This document shows positions 51,281 through 60,129 of a stretch of DNA of 64,000 bases, piece after piece; position 1 is the first letter of the stretch; each line of letters begins with the position of its first letter. The notes beneath the pieces were generated by a model. The model had not been told where the DNA came from, made no database searches, and was given only the letters and a program-made list of their open reading frames with translations. Made by a program: the position numbers and the translations under genes. The stretch is from Radiobacillus kanasensis. Its GTDB lineage: Bacteria > Bacillota > Bacilli > Bacillales > Amphibacillaceae. The stretch covers positions 2,920,001 through 2,984,000 of the forward strand of contig NZ_CP088020.1 of the NCBI RefSeq assembly GCF_021049245.1, written 5' to 3'.

Positions 51281-52564
51281 TTACTGTCTTTCTAATTGTT
51301 CTTTAATACGTTCCATCGCTGCATCCCACTCTGCTTGTGGATCTGCACCTTCTACTGCAACATTTGTAAGTGCTGTATTGATTTCAGTATCTACAATCGC
51401 ATAGTTTACACCCATGTAAACCGGTTTAACTGATTTAGCTGCTTCCGCAAAGATTTTAGCAGTCGGAGCACCACTGAAATAATCATCTGTTGCTGCTAAG
51501 AATTCTTCGTTTTCATATACATCTGGTGTAGATGGGAATAAACCATTATTCGTGAACGACTTCAATTGTTGTTCTGGAGCTGTTAACCAAGAAATGAATG
51601 CATATGCTTCTTCTGGGTGCTCAGACTCTTTTGGAATCGTTAGGAAAGATCCACCCCAGTTACCTGCACCTTCCGGAATTGCTGCAATATCCCACTTACC
51701 ACCTGCATCTGGTGCATTTCCTTTAACGTTTGCTACCATCCAACCAGGAGCTCCTGGCATTGTAGCGTAGCTACCTTCTGCCATTGCAGTACCCCACTCA
51801 GGAGTCCACAGTGCGTTTTGACCAATTAAACCTTCTTCAATCATCTTAGTTGTATAATCATACGCTTCTTTTACTGTATCTTCCGCAATTAATTCATCAT
51901 CTTCATTGAAGTATTGCTGATCTTGTTGGTCTCTTAGCGCATTAAATACCATTTGTGGAGCATCAGAGATTGGTTTTCCAGTTTCAGCTTTGATTGTTTT
52001 AGCAGCTTCATAGTAAGCATCCCAAGAATTGATTTGAGCTGCTACTTCTTCACGGTCCGTTGGTAGACCGGCTGCTTCCATTACATCCGTGCGGTAAAAC
52101 ATAGTAGTTGGACCAATGTCAGTTGGTAAACCAATTTGGAATGAAGCATCAACGCTTTGTGCTTGTTGCCATTTCCAGTCTAGGTAGTTACCGGAAATTT
52201 CTTCTGCACCGTAGTCATTTAAGTTATAAAAACGATCTTGTGCTTGCATAAACTTAGCAATTTGACTAACCTCGATTAAAGCGATATCAGGAGCACCGCT
52301 TCCTGCTGAAATGGATGTGAACAAGTTGTTGTGAACGTCATTCATTTCCCCTTCACTAAGGGTGATCTTTACGTTTGGATTTGCTTTTTGATATTCTTCA
52401 ATTAATACATCATAGCCTGTGCTACCGAAGACCGCGAAGTCTAGTTCTACTGTTTCTCCGTCAGAACCACCATCTCCACCTTCTCCTTCTGCACCATCGT
52501 TACTACAAGCAACTAGCGCAAGAACCAAGATGAATAAACTCATCATAGAAAGCCACTTTTTCAT
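51281..52564 (-). CDS. Sugar-binding lipoprotein of the second ABC importer
   Basis: The 427-residue protein has a signal with lipobox LVAC near residue 20 and an acidic Gly-rich linker. The mature domain contains LDFAVFGSTGYDVLIEEYQ, APDIALIEVSQIAKFM, GLPTDIGPTTMFYRTD and MPGAPGWMVANV, as in CUT1 solute-binding proteins. It is first in the operon; three operator-like sites lie in the 355-base region upstream. The sugar cannot be deduced. Confidence 0.92.
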   Translation of the reverse strand: MKKWLSMMSLFILVLALVACSNDGAEGEGGDGGSDGETVELDFAVFGSTGYDVLIEEYQKANPNVKITLSEGEMNDVHNNLFTSISAGSGAPDIALIEVSQIAKFMQAQDRFYNLNDYGAEEISGNYLDWKWQQAQSVDASFQIGLPTDIGPTTMFYRTDVMEAAGLPTDREEVAAQINSWDAYYEAAKTIKAETGKPISDAPQMVFNALRDQQDQQYFNEDDELIAEDTVKEAYDYTTKMIEEGLIGQNALWTPEWGTAMAEGSYATMPGAPGWMVANVKGNAPDAGGKWDIAAIPEGAGNWGGSFLTIPKESEHPEEAYAFISWLTAPEQQLKSFTNNGLFPSTPDVYENEEFLAATDDYFSGAPTAKIFAEAAKSVKPVYMGVNYAIVDTEINTALTNVAVEGADPQAEWDAAMERIKEQLERQ

Positions 52565-52622
52565 TTGATTTAACCCCCATTTTTCATTTTTAAAAAGTTA
52601 CTGCTAACAACAAACAACATTA

Positions 52623-52784
52623 GGTAAACGCTTTCTTTTTTTAGACCTTTTCACCCCCAACTTGTAATCTAAGAATCTAAAAGCGAAAGCAAGGATATTT
52701 AAACGGCTTTAGAGGAAACCGCTTTCCTTATTCAGTTAAAAAATGTCGATTACTCTCGGTTGTTTTCCTTTTGTAATCGCTTTC
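52623..52784. promoter_or_regulatory. Cluster of three LacI/CcpA-type operator sites before the second importer
   Basis: GTAAACGCTTTC (52625-52636 region), GGAAACCGCTTTCC (52714-52727) and GTAATCGCTTTC (52773-52784) share the pattern GNAANCGCTTTC around a central CG. They lie in the 355-base region 52565-52919 with no gene. They fit LacI-family operators or cre sites; the LacI-type gene in the operon is the likely regulator. Confidence 0.55.
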
Positions 52785-52919
52785 TTTTAGATTATATTCT
52801 TTGAATCTAAGAAAATCAATACTATTTTCATATTTTTTCAACAATTTCACGAAATCGGTTTCTTAGAATGTTTTATTAAGTCTTTTAAAACCTTTACTGA
52901 CAAGGCATGTATCGTTTTC

Positions 52920-53822
52920 TTAGTTTACTAACTTTTTAGATTGACTCGTTAAAAAATGTTGTAAGGCACCTAACATTCCAGCATCATTTTGATGCTTACA
53001 CACCTCAATTGGAACACGAACATGATTCCACCAAGGTAATTCATCTAGATGTCGATTAATATCGGATAATAATTCGGATCTAGAACTTACACCACCACCA
53101 ATTAGTATCTTTTCAGGGTTCAAGGTAGCTACTAGATTGAAGATTCCAAAGCTAATACTCTCATACCATTTTTCCAGGATAGCATGTAATTTTTCATCTG
53201 TTTTAGCTTCTTCAAAAATAACGTGTCCTTCTACCTCTGCTTGCTCTGGCAAGCCTTTAAAGTCCCTGTAAAATCCAATCAAACTTTTCATTGCTGCATT
53301 ATCATGCATAATCTTTAATCCTAGTGAGTCCCCTCTTGTTACCATAAAACCAAATTCCCCGCCTCGGGAGCTATGGCCATGAACCATTTTCCCGTTCAGA
53401 TAGATACCTCCGCCTATCCCAGTACCTATCGTGAAACAGATAAAACTATCACACTCCACGGCATTTCCACTTAACTTCTCGGCAAGTGCAACACAGTTTC
53501 CATCATTCTCAATTGCTACAGGTAGGTCCACTATTTCTTCCAGCAATTCCTTTAGGTTTTTTCCATGTAACGCATTAATTGCACCAGCATGCTCAGTGAA
53601 ACCGGTTTCTACATTGACGAAACCTGGCAAGCTAATAGCAACCCCATGTATCTCATGATCTAGCTGGTAATCTTGGATAACAGTGACCATATTACTGAGA
53701 AAAATGTTTAAATCATCGATGTTCGTGTTGTACTTGTCCTTTGTAAGGATTGTTCCGTCGCTCAATAGGACAGAATGTTTCACTTTTGTACCGCCTACAT
53801 CAATCGCAACATACTTTTCCAT
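52920..53822 (-). CDS. ROK-family sugar kinase
   Basis: The 300-residue protein begins KYVAIDVGGTKVKHSVL and has the ATP-binding DVGGTK, the catalytic Asp region AIENDGNCVALAE near residue 100, GTGIGGGIYLNGK, and GGGVSSRSEL near residue 245. The usual CXCGXXGCXE zinc signature is absent; the position holds SRGGEFGFMV and no cysteines. ROK kinases phosphorylate glucose, mannose, fructose or amino sugars. I chose ATG 53822 with GAGGG upstream. It lies just upstream of the second importer and may phosphorylate its sugar. Confidence 0.9.
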   Translation of the reverse strand: MEKYVAIDVGGTKVKHSVLLSDGTILTKDKYNTNIDDLNIFLSNMVTVIQDYQLDHEIHGVAISLPGFVNVETGFTEHAGAINALHGKNLKELLEEIVDLPVAIENDGNCVALAEKLSGNAVECDSFICFTIGTGIGGGIYLNGKMVHGHSSRGGEFGFMVTRGDSLGLKIMHDNAAMKSLIGFYRDFKGLPEQAEVEGHVIFEEAKTDEKLHAILEKWYESISFGIFNLVATLNPEKILIGGGVSSRSELLSDINRHLDELPWWNHVRVPIEVCKHQNDAGMLGALQHFLTSQSKKLVN

Positions 53823-53996
53823 GTCATCCCTCATTTCAAGTTTATCCTGTATGTTTTTGGGTCCTCCCTGAAAATAAGTTCCCTCCCTTCATTCCCTACA
53901 CTTTTCTGATAAAACGAAGAAGTTTGACCAAAGTATAATGCTATTATGTAAGCGTTGTCAATACCGTGATGGAAAGCATCTTTTCTACTAAAATGA

Positions 53997-54026
53997 GGAA
54001 ACCCCTTCCGTGTAGAAGGGGTTTCC
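53997..54026 (-). terminator. Terminator of the alpha/beta hydrolase gene
   Basis: GGAAACCCCTTC and GAAGGGGTTTCC form a perfect 12-base stem with a 6-base loop, 4 bases past the stop codon. The T-run is weak (CTCATTTT). Confidence 0.7.
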
Positions 54027-54029
54027 CGG

Positions 54030-54836
54030 TTATAAGCTGGAAAAAAACTCATCCAAAGTTTGATTAAATTTTTCTGTTTCCTCTAAAAATAACAAATGAC
54101 TACTATTCTCAAAAGCTACTAGCCTCGACTCAGGAATTCGTTCCTGAATATAGGCGCCCGCTTCAACCGGAAAGAAACCGACGCTTCCAAAACAAATCAG
54201 TGTTGGCACGGTCACATTCCCTAAAGTATCTCGATAATCCACGGCAGTCTGATTAAATACAATGGTACTTTCAATAGACGCCGGAAGTTTGTTCATCTCT
54301 TCCAGAACCCAGTCATATTCAGCCTGTTCTGGTTTTTCTTTATACATGCCATGGATAAATTCAGCATTAAACCCGTGCTGATCCTCTTGAATCGCTTGCA
54401 TCACACCTTTAATGGCTTCAAAATCAAACGCTCCAAAGTCCCAGCCTGGCCAAATGTAGTCAGAAGGAGACTGGTCGACAACCGTAGTTGCTTTAATATT
54501 TTCTCTGCCAAATTGGTTGATATAATCCCAAACGACAAATGCGCCCATCGACCAGCCAACAAGAATGACATCTTTCAAATCAAGCTGCTCAATAAAAGCT
54601 TTCATATCTCGTGCATATTGAGCTACCGTGTGACCGTGCTCCACTTTACTGGATTGGCCATGTCCCCTTAAATCTACTGTGAGCACTCTGTAGTTCTTTT
54701 GGAAATAGGGAACTTGCTTCTGGAAAAACTTACTGCTCATCATCACGCCATGAATGAATAAAACAGGCTGACCTTGTCCGTGATCTTCATAAAATAATTG
54801 AGTATTGTCCTCTAATGTGAGGTAAGGCATATACAT
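54030..54836 (-). CDS. Alpha/beta hydrolase
   Basis: The 268-residue protein has the alpha/beta-hydrolase fold: early LFYEDHGQGQPVLFIHGVMM, an oxyanion/strand region RVLTVDLRGHGQS, the nucleophile elbow GWSMGA (catalytic Ser near 98), and a C-terminal His in FENSSHLLFLEE. It resembles peroxidase/lactonase-type hydrolases of unknown substrate. AAGGAG lies before ATG 54836; a second ATG two codons on is an alternative. It stands alone between ROK and VOC genes. Confidence 0.9.
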   Translation of the reverse strand: MYMPYLTLEDNTQLFYEDHGQGQPVLFIHGVMMSSKFFQKQVPYFQKNYRVLTVDLRGHGQSSKVEHGHTVAQYARDMKAFIEQLDLKDVILVGWSMGAFVVWDYINQFGRENIKATTVVDQSPSDYIWPGWDFGAFDFEAIKGVMQAIQEDQHGFNAEFIHGMYKEKPEQAEYDWVLEEMNKLPASIESTIVFNQTAVDYRDTLGNVTVPTLICFGSVGFFPVEAGAYIQERIPESRLVAFENSSHLLFLEETEKFNQTLDEFFSSL

Positions 54837-54933
54837 TCAACTCCTTTTCTAAAATATATGACTTTCTCCTAGTGCCATTCTATTTTTTTACTCTAATGGT
54901 TAGACTGGAAACCAAAGAAAAGAGGGATTACTA

Positions 54934-55038
54934 ATGGAGCAACAAAATGGTTCATTCCCTAAGGGCTGTCTATTTGGTACATTACTTGCACTCCCGATTT
55001 GGGGACTTATTTATTTATCCATTCGGATTTTGGTCTAA
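54934..55038 (+). CDS. Small single-span membrane protein, 34 residues
   Basis: The frame from ATG 54934 to TAA 55038 has AGAGGGA five bases before it. The product begins MEQQNGSFPKGC and has one hydrophobic helix (LFGTLLALPIWGLIYLSI). It overlaps the convergent VOC gene by 4 bases. I do not recognise it. The ribosome site and typical membrane-microprotein shape make it plausible, but no homologue evidence is available. Confidence 0.5.
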   Translation: MEQQNGSFPKGCLFGTLLALPIWGLIYLSIRILV

Positions 55039-55418
55039 GTTTCATATAGTTCTATAGGAAGTCCATCTGGATCTCCAAAAAAGGCAAATAATTTTTCTGT
55101 TAATGGGTCTTTTCGAACAGGTTCTACCTTTATTCCGTTCCCTTCAAGCTTTTCTATCGTTTCTTCAATGTTTTCTACAGAGAATGCTAGATGTCTTAGT
55201 CCCTGTGCTTCTGGATAACTAGGTCTTTTTGGTGCATCAGGAAAACTAAACAATTCAATGACATAGTGATCCCCTAATGCTAAATCTAACTTATAGGATT
55301 GACGTTCCTCTCTATAAGTTTCTGCTAGAATCGAAAATCCTAGCTTCTCCACATAAAACTGCTTAGAAATTTCATAATTGGAACAAATAATAGCAATATG
55401 ATGAATCGACTGAAACAT
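55035..55418 (-). CDS. Glyoxalase/VOC-family protein (SMU1112c/YaeR-like)
   Basis: The 127-residue protein has the VOC fold: SIHHIAIICSNYEISKQFYVEKLGFSIL at the start, then YVIELFSFPD, HLAFSVENIEETI and AFFGDPDGLPIELYE. Metal ligands are likely His7, Glu near residue 54, His near 78 and Glu near 124. It matches a subfamily of small glyoxalase-like proteins of Bacillus with no proven substrate. The gene is alone on the minus strand. Confidence 0.85.
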   Translation of the reverse strand: MFQSIHHIAIICSNYEISKQFYVEKLGFSILAETYREERQSYKLDLALGDHYVIELFSFPDAPKRPSYPEAQGLRHLAFSVENIEETIEKLEGNGIKVEPVRKDPLTEKLFAFFGDPDGLPIELYET

Positions 55419-55526
55419 GATACATCCTCCCTTACTTGTAGACTTCTACATGAAAGTTTAATTTCCTTTTTCATAGAGATGCCTTAGCGTTTAGTTTAAA
55501 AAATACTACCCAACAAATGAAAAAGA

Positions 55527-55547
55527 GTAAGAACAAATAGTCCTTAC
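55527..55547 (-). terminator. Weak terminator after the ssuE-like gene
   Basis: GTAAGGA and TTCTTAC form a short stem on the minus strand, followed by TCTTTTTC, a few bases after the stop codon. Confidence 0.5.
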
Positions 55548-55550
55548 CCT

Positions 55551-56141
55551 TTACGTCTGTGCCAATGACTGTCTAGGAATAGTTGGTTGATTCGCTCCCA
55601 CCAGTCCCCCCTGTACCCTTTCGTTTAGCTGCACAATACTAATAGCGAGTTCCTGAAGACGTTGTCGAATATCTTCATCAACCAGCTGTTTGTTTTCAAA
55701 GTGTGAATTATGTGCATACACATTTCCTGGTACAACATGTGCTTTAAAATAGCCTGCTAAAGGCTTCAACTGATGCTCTATAGCTAAATAATGATGATAG
55801 GTTCCTCCTGTAGCGATAAAACCGACAACCTTTCCTCTTAGTGAATCGTTCGGAATTAGATCGAAGACATTTTTGAGAGCACCGCTTAAGGAGCCACGGT
55901 AAATAGGGGACCCAAATAACAACGCATCTGCACCTTCTATAAGATCAATTACTTTCTTTGTATCCCCTTCATAGGCAGCCGGATCTCTACCATCACAAAA
56001 TTGAATCTCATAATCTCGCAAGTTAAGAAGATCTGTCTCCACATTTTCGTTATCATTTTGTGCAAAGGTAAGAGCTTCTTTTAAAGTAACATACGTTTTA
56101 GACATTGGGGTTAAGCTGCCTGATACTCCTACTAGCTTCAT
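55551..56141 (-). CDS. NADPH-dependent FMN reductase (SsuE/MsuE-like)
   Basis: The 196-residue flavodoxin-fold protein opens KLVGVSGSLTPMSKTYVTL, with GSPIYRGSLSGALKNVFDLIPNDSL near residue 76 and GGTYHHYLAIEHQLKPLAGYF near 110, as in NAD(P)H-dependent FMN reductases that supply reduced FMN to alkanesulfonate or dimethylsulfone monooxygenases. It overlaps the monooxygenase gene by 4 bases. The two are controlled by an S-box riboswitch, so the pair acts in sulfur scavenging. Confidence 0.88.
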   Translation of the reverse strand: MKLVGVSGSLTPMSKTYVTLKEALTFAQNDNENVETDLLNLRDYEIQFCDGRDPAAYEGDTKKVIDLIEGADALLFGSPIYRGSLSGALKNVFDLIPNDSLRGKVVGFIATGGTYHHYLAIEHQLKPLAGYFKAHVVPGNVYAHNSHFENKQLVDEDIRQRLQELAISIVQLNERVQGGLVGANQPTIPRQSLAQT

Positions 56142-57220
56142 ATTGTGACTCCTTGTTCAGCAAGCTCTCTTTCCTTATTTTTCACAAGAGGAATTACCTG
56201 CTCACCAAATCTTTGTAAGTCTTCTTCATAGTGGAAGTGACCCGTTAGAACAATATCAATTCCGATTTTCTTCAACTCGATGATACGATTTGCCACTTGT
56301 TCTGGCGTTCCAATTAAGCCTGTCTTAAAACCATCGTTATATTGCACAAGATCCTCAAACGTGGAGTTTGCCCACATGCCTTGTTTATCCCTAGTAGATT
56401 GACCCGCTTCCATCACTGCATCCTTAAATCCATATACAGCTTCTTCATCCGCATATGAAACGATATCACGAAGTAATTGAAGCGCTTCTTCCTCTGTGTC
56501 TCGAACAATCGCAAAGCCATTTGCCGCAAATTTTACTTCTCGTCCTTCAGCGGCAGCCAATTCCCGTACTTCGCTAATTTGCTTTTTAAAGCCTTCTAAT
56601 GTATTTCCATTCATGAAGTAATAATCAGAAACACGTGCAGCCATATGCTTAGCAGCTTCCGAATTTCCTCCTTGGAATATTGGGATATCTGTTACCGGTT
56701 TAGGTTTTAAAGGAGCATCATTAATCCGATAGAAATCTCCTTTAAACGAAGCTTTTTCTTCCGTAAACATAGAGCGAAGCACTTGAATAAACTCCTCCGA
56801 TCTTCTATAGCGCTCATCATGCTCCAGCCATGGCTCCCCGTATCCGATAAACTCTTGTTTGAACCAGCCACTAACGATATTTACAGCAGCTCTCCCATTA
56901 CTGATTTGATCAAGCGTTGAAAGCATCTTTGCATATACCCCTGGATGCCATAGTCCGGGATGTACGGCAGATATTAATTTAATTTTCTCCGTCACTGCAG
57001 CCAATGCCGAACCTAACGTTATCGCTTCTAATTGATTTTCAGCACCATAGCTTGCAAAAAAGCGTGTTTGTAGTAACGCATAATCAAATCCGACTGCTTC
57101 TGCTATTTTGGCATACCTTTTATTGGACTCAAAATCCCATCCTGTCCGCTGAGGTAGTTTGGAGACAACCAAGCCTCCACTTACATTTGGCACCCAATAA
57201 GCAAACTGCAATTTTCCCAT
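56138..57220 (-). CDS. Flavin-dependent organosulfur monooxygenase (SfnG-like LLM family)
   Basis: The 360-residue protein belongs to the bacterial luciferase-like monooxygenase family. It begins LQFAYWVPNVSGGLVVSKLPQRTGWD and includes ALLQTRFFASYG, GLWHPGVYAKML, NIVSGWFKQEFIGYGEPWLEHDERYRR and GGNSEAAKHMA near residue 180. This closely resembles dimethyl-sulfone monooxygenase SfnG, while alkanesulfonate monooxygenase SsuD is the nearest alternative. It acts with the adjacent FMN reductase. Control by a SAM riboswitch upstream supports use in sulfur limitation. Confidence 0.85.
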   Translation of the reverse strand: MGKLQFAYWVPNVSGGLVVSKLPQRTGWDFESNKRYAKIAEAVGFDYALLQTRFFASYGAENQLEAITLGSALAAVTEKIKLISAVHPGLWHPGVYAKMLSTLDQISNGRAAVNIVSGWFKQEFIGYGEPWLEHDERYRRSEEFIQVLRSMFTEEKASFKGDFYRINDAPLKPKPVTDIPIFQGGNSEAAKHMAARVSDYYFMNGNTLEGFKKQISEVRELAAAEGREVKFAANGFAIVRDTEEEALQLLRDIVSYADEEAVYGFKDAVMEAGQSTRDKQGMWANSTFEDLVQYNDGFKTGLIGTPEQVANRIIELKKIGIDIVLTGHFHYEEDLQRFGEQVIPLVKNKERELAEQGVTI

Positions 57221-57260
57221 GTTTCACGTTCCCCTTCCTTACGGTTAGTTAGACGAACGC

Positions 57261-57293
57261 CCCTATATGGTGATATATTAGACTCATATAGGG
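57261..57293. other. Inverted repeat in the leader of the organosulfur operon
   Basis: CCCTATATG and CATATAGGG flank a 15-base AT-rich spacer. It lies between the riboswitch terminators and the monooxygenase start. No known function; it could be an operator or an extra RNA stem. Confidence 0.4.
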
Positions 57294-57333
57294 ATGCGCT
57301 CATACCTGTTAGCTGTGCGTTTTTCTCTGTTGT

Positions 57334-57361
57334 AAAAGAGGTGTTGCCGCACCTCTTTTTT
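57334..57361. terminator. Second terminator-like hairpin in the organosulfur leader
   Basis: AAAAGAGGTG and CACCTCTTTT form a perfect stem with loop TTGCCG, with T/A-runs on both sides. It follows the S-box expression platform before the monooxygenase gene. Confidence 0.65.
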
Positions 57362-57411
57362 TATGCCGAAATACCAATGTGTTCAACCTCACCTCCTCAA
57401 AAGAATTAAAA

Positions 57412-57441
57412 AATCCTTCACTCCATAAAGAGAGAAGGATT
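57412..57441 (-). terminator. S-box attenuator
   Basis: AATCCTTC and GAAGGATT form the ends of a stem followed by TTTTT on the minus strand, right after the S-box aptamer. It is the likely SAM-dependent terminator. Confidence 0.8.
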
Positions 57442-57464
57442 CTGATTGCATAAAAAATACTGCA

Positions 57465-57578
57465 ACTGATCATCTCATCTTTGGAAGTAATCTTCCTCTG
57501 AAATTGGCACCGTGCAAGTTTCCTTGCTGGTTGCCGAGGCTTCGCAGGGTCAGTCCCTCCACCTCTCTGGATAAGAGA
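57465..57578 (-). ncRNA. SAM riboswitch (S-box) of the organosulfur operon
   Basis: The minus strand has the S-box core in order: CTTATCCAGAGAGG, TGGAGGGACTGACCCTGCGA, AGCCTCGGCAACC and the GGTGCCAATTTC part. These are the SAM-I aptamer signatures. Binding of SAM should end transcription before the monooxygenase and FMN reductase genes. Confidence 0.92.
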
Positions 57579-57643
57579 ATTTTCTGAAATATTGAATTAT
57601 TTCTCAACAGTATAACACCCAAGATGTACCATATCAATAGGTT

Positions 57644-58540
57644 TCATTTTTTCTCCACAGCATGACCACCGAATTCATGTCTTAATGCAGCTACAACTTT
57701 ACCCGTGAACGTATCATTTTCTTGAGAACGGTAACGCATCATTAAGGAAAGCGCGATAACTGGTGTAGGTACTTCAAAATCTAATGCAGACTCTACCGTC
57801 CATTTACCTTCACCCGATGAATGCATGACACCACGGATGTTGTCTAAATGCTCATCTTTCTTAAACGCTTCCTGCATCAGCTCCATTAGCCAGCTTCGAA
57901 TAACAGATCCGTGGTTCCAAACGCGAGCCACATCCTCATATTCATAATCAAATGGGCTTTTTTCTAACACTTCAAACCCTTCTCCAATCGCGGCCATCAT
58001 CCCATACTCAATTCCGTTATGAACCATTTTCAAGAAATGTCCACTTCCACCTTTTCCTGTGTACAAATAGCCATTTTCGACTGCCAGTTCCTTAAAAACT
58101 GGTTCTAGTGGTTGGAAAACTTCTTGTTCACCGCCGACCATAAAGCAAGCTCCGTAACGTGCACCAGATACCCCACCACTTGTTCCTACATCTAGTAAAT
58201 GGATGCCTTTCTCTTTTAATAGATCAATATGCTTCAAGGTGTGCTTATAGTTTGTGTTTCCGGCATCGATGACGATATCCTCTGCACTTAGTTTTCCAGA
58301 AAGCTCGTTAAGTACATTTGTCGTAATGTCTCCTGCTGGCACCATGACCCACACAACTTTTGGTGAAGGGAGTTGGGAAAGCATCTCATCTATGGAGTCA
58401 AACTTAGCACCACTCTCCCTACCGAACTTCTCTCTTGCTTCCTCATTGACGTCAAAGGCTTTCACCTCATGACCTTTATCGAGCAAGTGAAGACCGATTT
58501 GAAAGCCCATCTTTCCTAATCCTATTAAACCTATTTTCAT
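57644..58540 (-). CDS. gnd: 6-phosphogluconate dehydrogenase (decarboxylating), NAD-type short form
   Basis: The 298-residue enzyme converts 6-phosphogluconate to ribulose-5-phosphate. It starts KIGLIGLGKMGFQIGLHLL (NAD motif GLGKMG), carries the substrate signature DVGTSGGVSGARYGACFMVGG near residue 116 and the catalytic Lys in GGSGHFLKMVHNGIEYGMM near 168. The short length (about 300) is typical of the GntZ/YqeC type. It follows gntK by 12 bases in the same operon. Confidence 0.93.
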   Translation of the reverse strand: MKIGLIGLGKMGFQIGLHLLDKGHEVKAFDVNEEAREKFGRESGAKFDSIDEMLSQLPSPKVVWVMVPAGDITTNVLNELSGKLSAEDIVIDAGNTNYKHTLKHIDLLKEKGIHLLDVGTSGGVSGARYGACFMVGGEQEVFQPLEPVFKELAVENGYLYTGKGGSGHFLKMVHNGIEYGMMAAIGEGFEVLEKSPFDYEYEDVARVWNHGSVIRSWLMELMQEAFKKDEHLDNIRGVMHSSGEGKWTVESALDFEVPTPVIALSLMMRYRSQENDTFTGKVVAALRHEFGGHAVEKK

Positions 58541-58552
58541 TTTATGTTCCTC

Positions 58553-60091
58553 CTATCCTTTTATTCGTTGGTTAAGTTCTGATAGATTCTGAAATTCTGG
58601 AGCTAGCTTATGTGCTAGTCTGTAAAATAAAGGCTTATATTGCTCATACAAGCTTGCTTGCTCTGGCACGGGAGTTTGTCGATCCGTTATGTTCACAAGT
58701 GGTAATACTTCGTCAAGGTTATCCATCTCTCCTAAAGCTTTTAAGGTTAAACATGCCGCACCAAAACAAGCACTTTGATGGTTTTCCGGGAAAGAAATGG
58801 ACGTATTGAAAATGTCCGCCATTATTTGCCGCCATAGATTGGACCTTGCAAATCCACCATTCGCACGAATCTCCACAGGAGTTACACCTGCTTCCTCCAT
58901 CACTCGAACAACCATTTGCAATTGATACATGACACCTTCTAGTACACTACGAATCATATGTCTTTTCTCATGATGAAGGGTCAGACCGAAGAAGACGCCT
59001 TTTGTCTCAGCATCCCAAAATGGGGCTCTTTCACCAAGTAAGTAAGGCAAGAACAACAGCCCATCCGATCCAACTGGAACCGTGCTCGCTTCTTTCATTA
59101 GGTAATCGTATGGATTTTGTTGACCCGCTTTTTCCACTAACTCTGGAAAAATAGAATCTCTTAACCATTGGAGGGCAATACCACCATTGTTGATCGGACC
59201 ACCAATCACCCACTTGTCTTCCGTTAACGCATAGCAAAACAATCGCCCTTCTGGGTCCGTAATGGGCCGATCAACGACTGATCTCACCGCCCCACTCGTG
59301 CCTACCGAACAAGCTACAACACCTGGTTGAATCGCACCAACTCCAAGATTAGCTAAGACGCCATCACTTGCTCCAATTACAAAAGGGGTATCCACTGATA
59401 AGCCAATTTGCTCCGCATACATCGGGTCCATTCCAGTTAAGATACTTGTAGTTGAGATAGGCAGGGACAATTGGTCTTCCCTTATTTGTGCGAGTGTTAA
59501 AGCCTCTTCATCCCAATCTAACGTTTTTAAATGAAATAGTCCGGTAGCAGACGCGATGGAATAGTCAACGACATACCGGTGAAAAAGGCGGTATGTTACA
59601 TATTCTTTAATGGATATCCACTTCTGTACCTTTTGCGTGAGTTCTGATTCATGATTGTTAAACCAAATCAGCTTTGCAAGTGGAGACATAGGATGTAGGG
59701 GAGTTCCTGTTCGAATATAAATATCATGTCCTTCCCCGCTTCTTTTTAAGTCCTCCACTTCTTGTACAGCACGTTGATCTGCCCAAGTAATAACATTTGT
59801 CAAAGGCTGACCTTGATCATCTACCCCTAACAAACTGTGCATGGCAGAACTGAATCCTACCCCTATCACATGACCGTCCTTACTAGAAACTTTTTGTACA
59901 ACCTCTGATAAGGTTGAGATCACTGCCTCCAGTATTTCTTCTGGGTCCTGTTCTTTTTTGGTCGGGTCGGGTACGTATAAAGGATATTCTTTTTCTGATT
60001 CAGACCAAAGATCCCCATTCAGCTGATACGCAACGGTCTTGGTGCTTGTCGTTCCTATATCAATACCAATCACAATTTTCGACTTCAACAC
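58553..60091 (-). CDS. gntK: Gluconokinase (FGGY family)
   Basis: GntK phosphorylates gluconate to 6-phosphogluconate. The 512-residue protein has the FGGY N-terminus VIGIDIGTTSTKTVAYQ, the acceptor-site segment ITWADQRAVQEV, CSVGTSGAVRSV near residue 265, and the C-terminal ANGGFARSNLWRQIMADIF. It starts at GTG 60091 behind AGGAGG, or at the next codon TTG. It is the first gene of gntK-gnd, divergent from an RpiR-type regulator. No gluconate permease is in the window. Confidence 0.93.
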   Translation of the reverse strand: MLKSKIVIGIDIGTTSTKTVAYQLNGDLWSESEKEYPLYVPDPTKKEQDPEEILEAVISTLSEVVQKVSSKDGHVIGVGFSSAMHSLLGVDDQGQPLTNVITWADQRAVQEVEDLKRSGEGHDIYIRTGTPLHPMSPLAKLIWFNNHESELTQKVQKWISIKEYVTYRLFHRYVVDYSIASATGLFHLKTLDWDEEALTLAQIREDQLSLPISTTSILTGMDPMYAEQIGLSVDTPFVIGASDGVLANLGVGAIQPGVVACSVGTSGAVRSVVDRPITDPEGRLFCYALTEDKWVIGGPINNGGIALQWLRDSIFPELVEKAGQQNPYDYLMKEASTVPVGSDGLLFLPYLLGERAPFWDAETKGVFFGLTLHHEKRHMIRSVLEGVMYQLQMVVRVMEEAGVTPVEIRANGGFARSNLWRQIMADIFNTSISFPENHQSACFGAACLTLKALGEMDNLDEVLPLVNITDRQTPVPEQASLYEQYKPLFYRLAHKLAPEFQNLSELNQRIKG

Positions 60092-60129
60092 GATCCCTCC
60101 TGAAAAGAGAAACGAACACTAGTTTTTAT

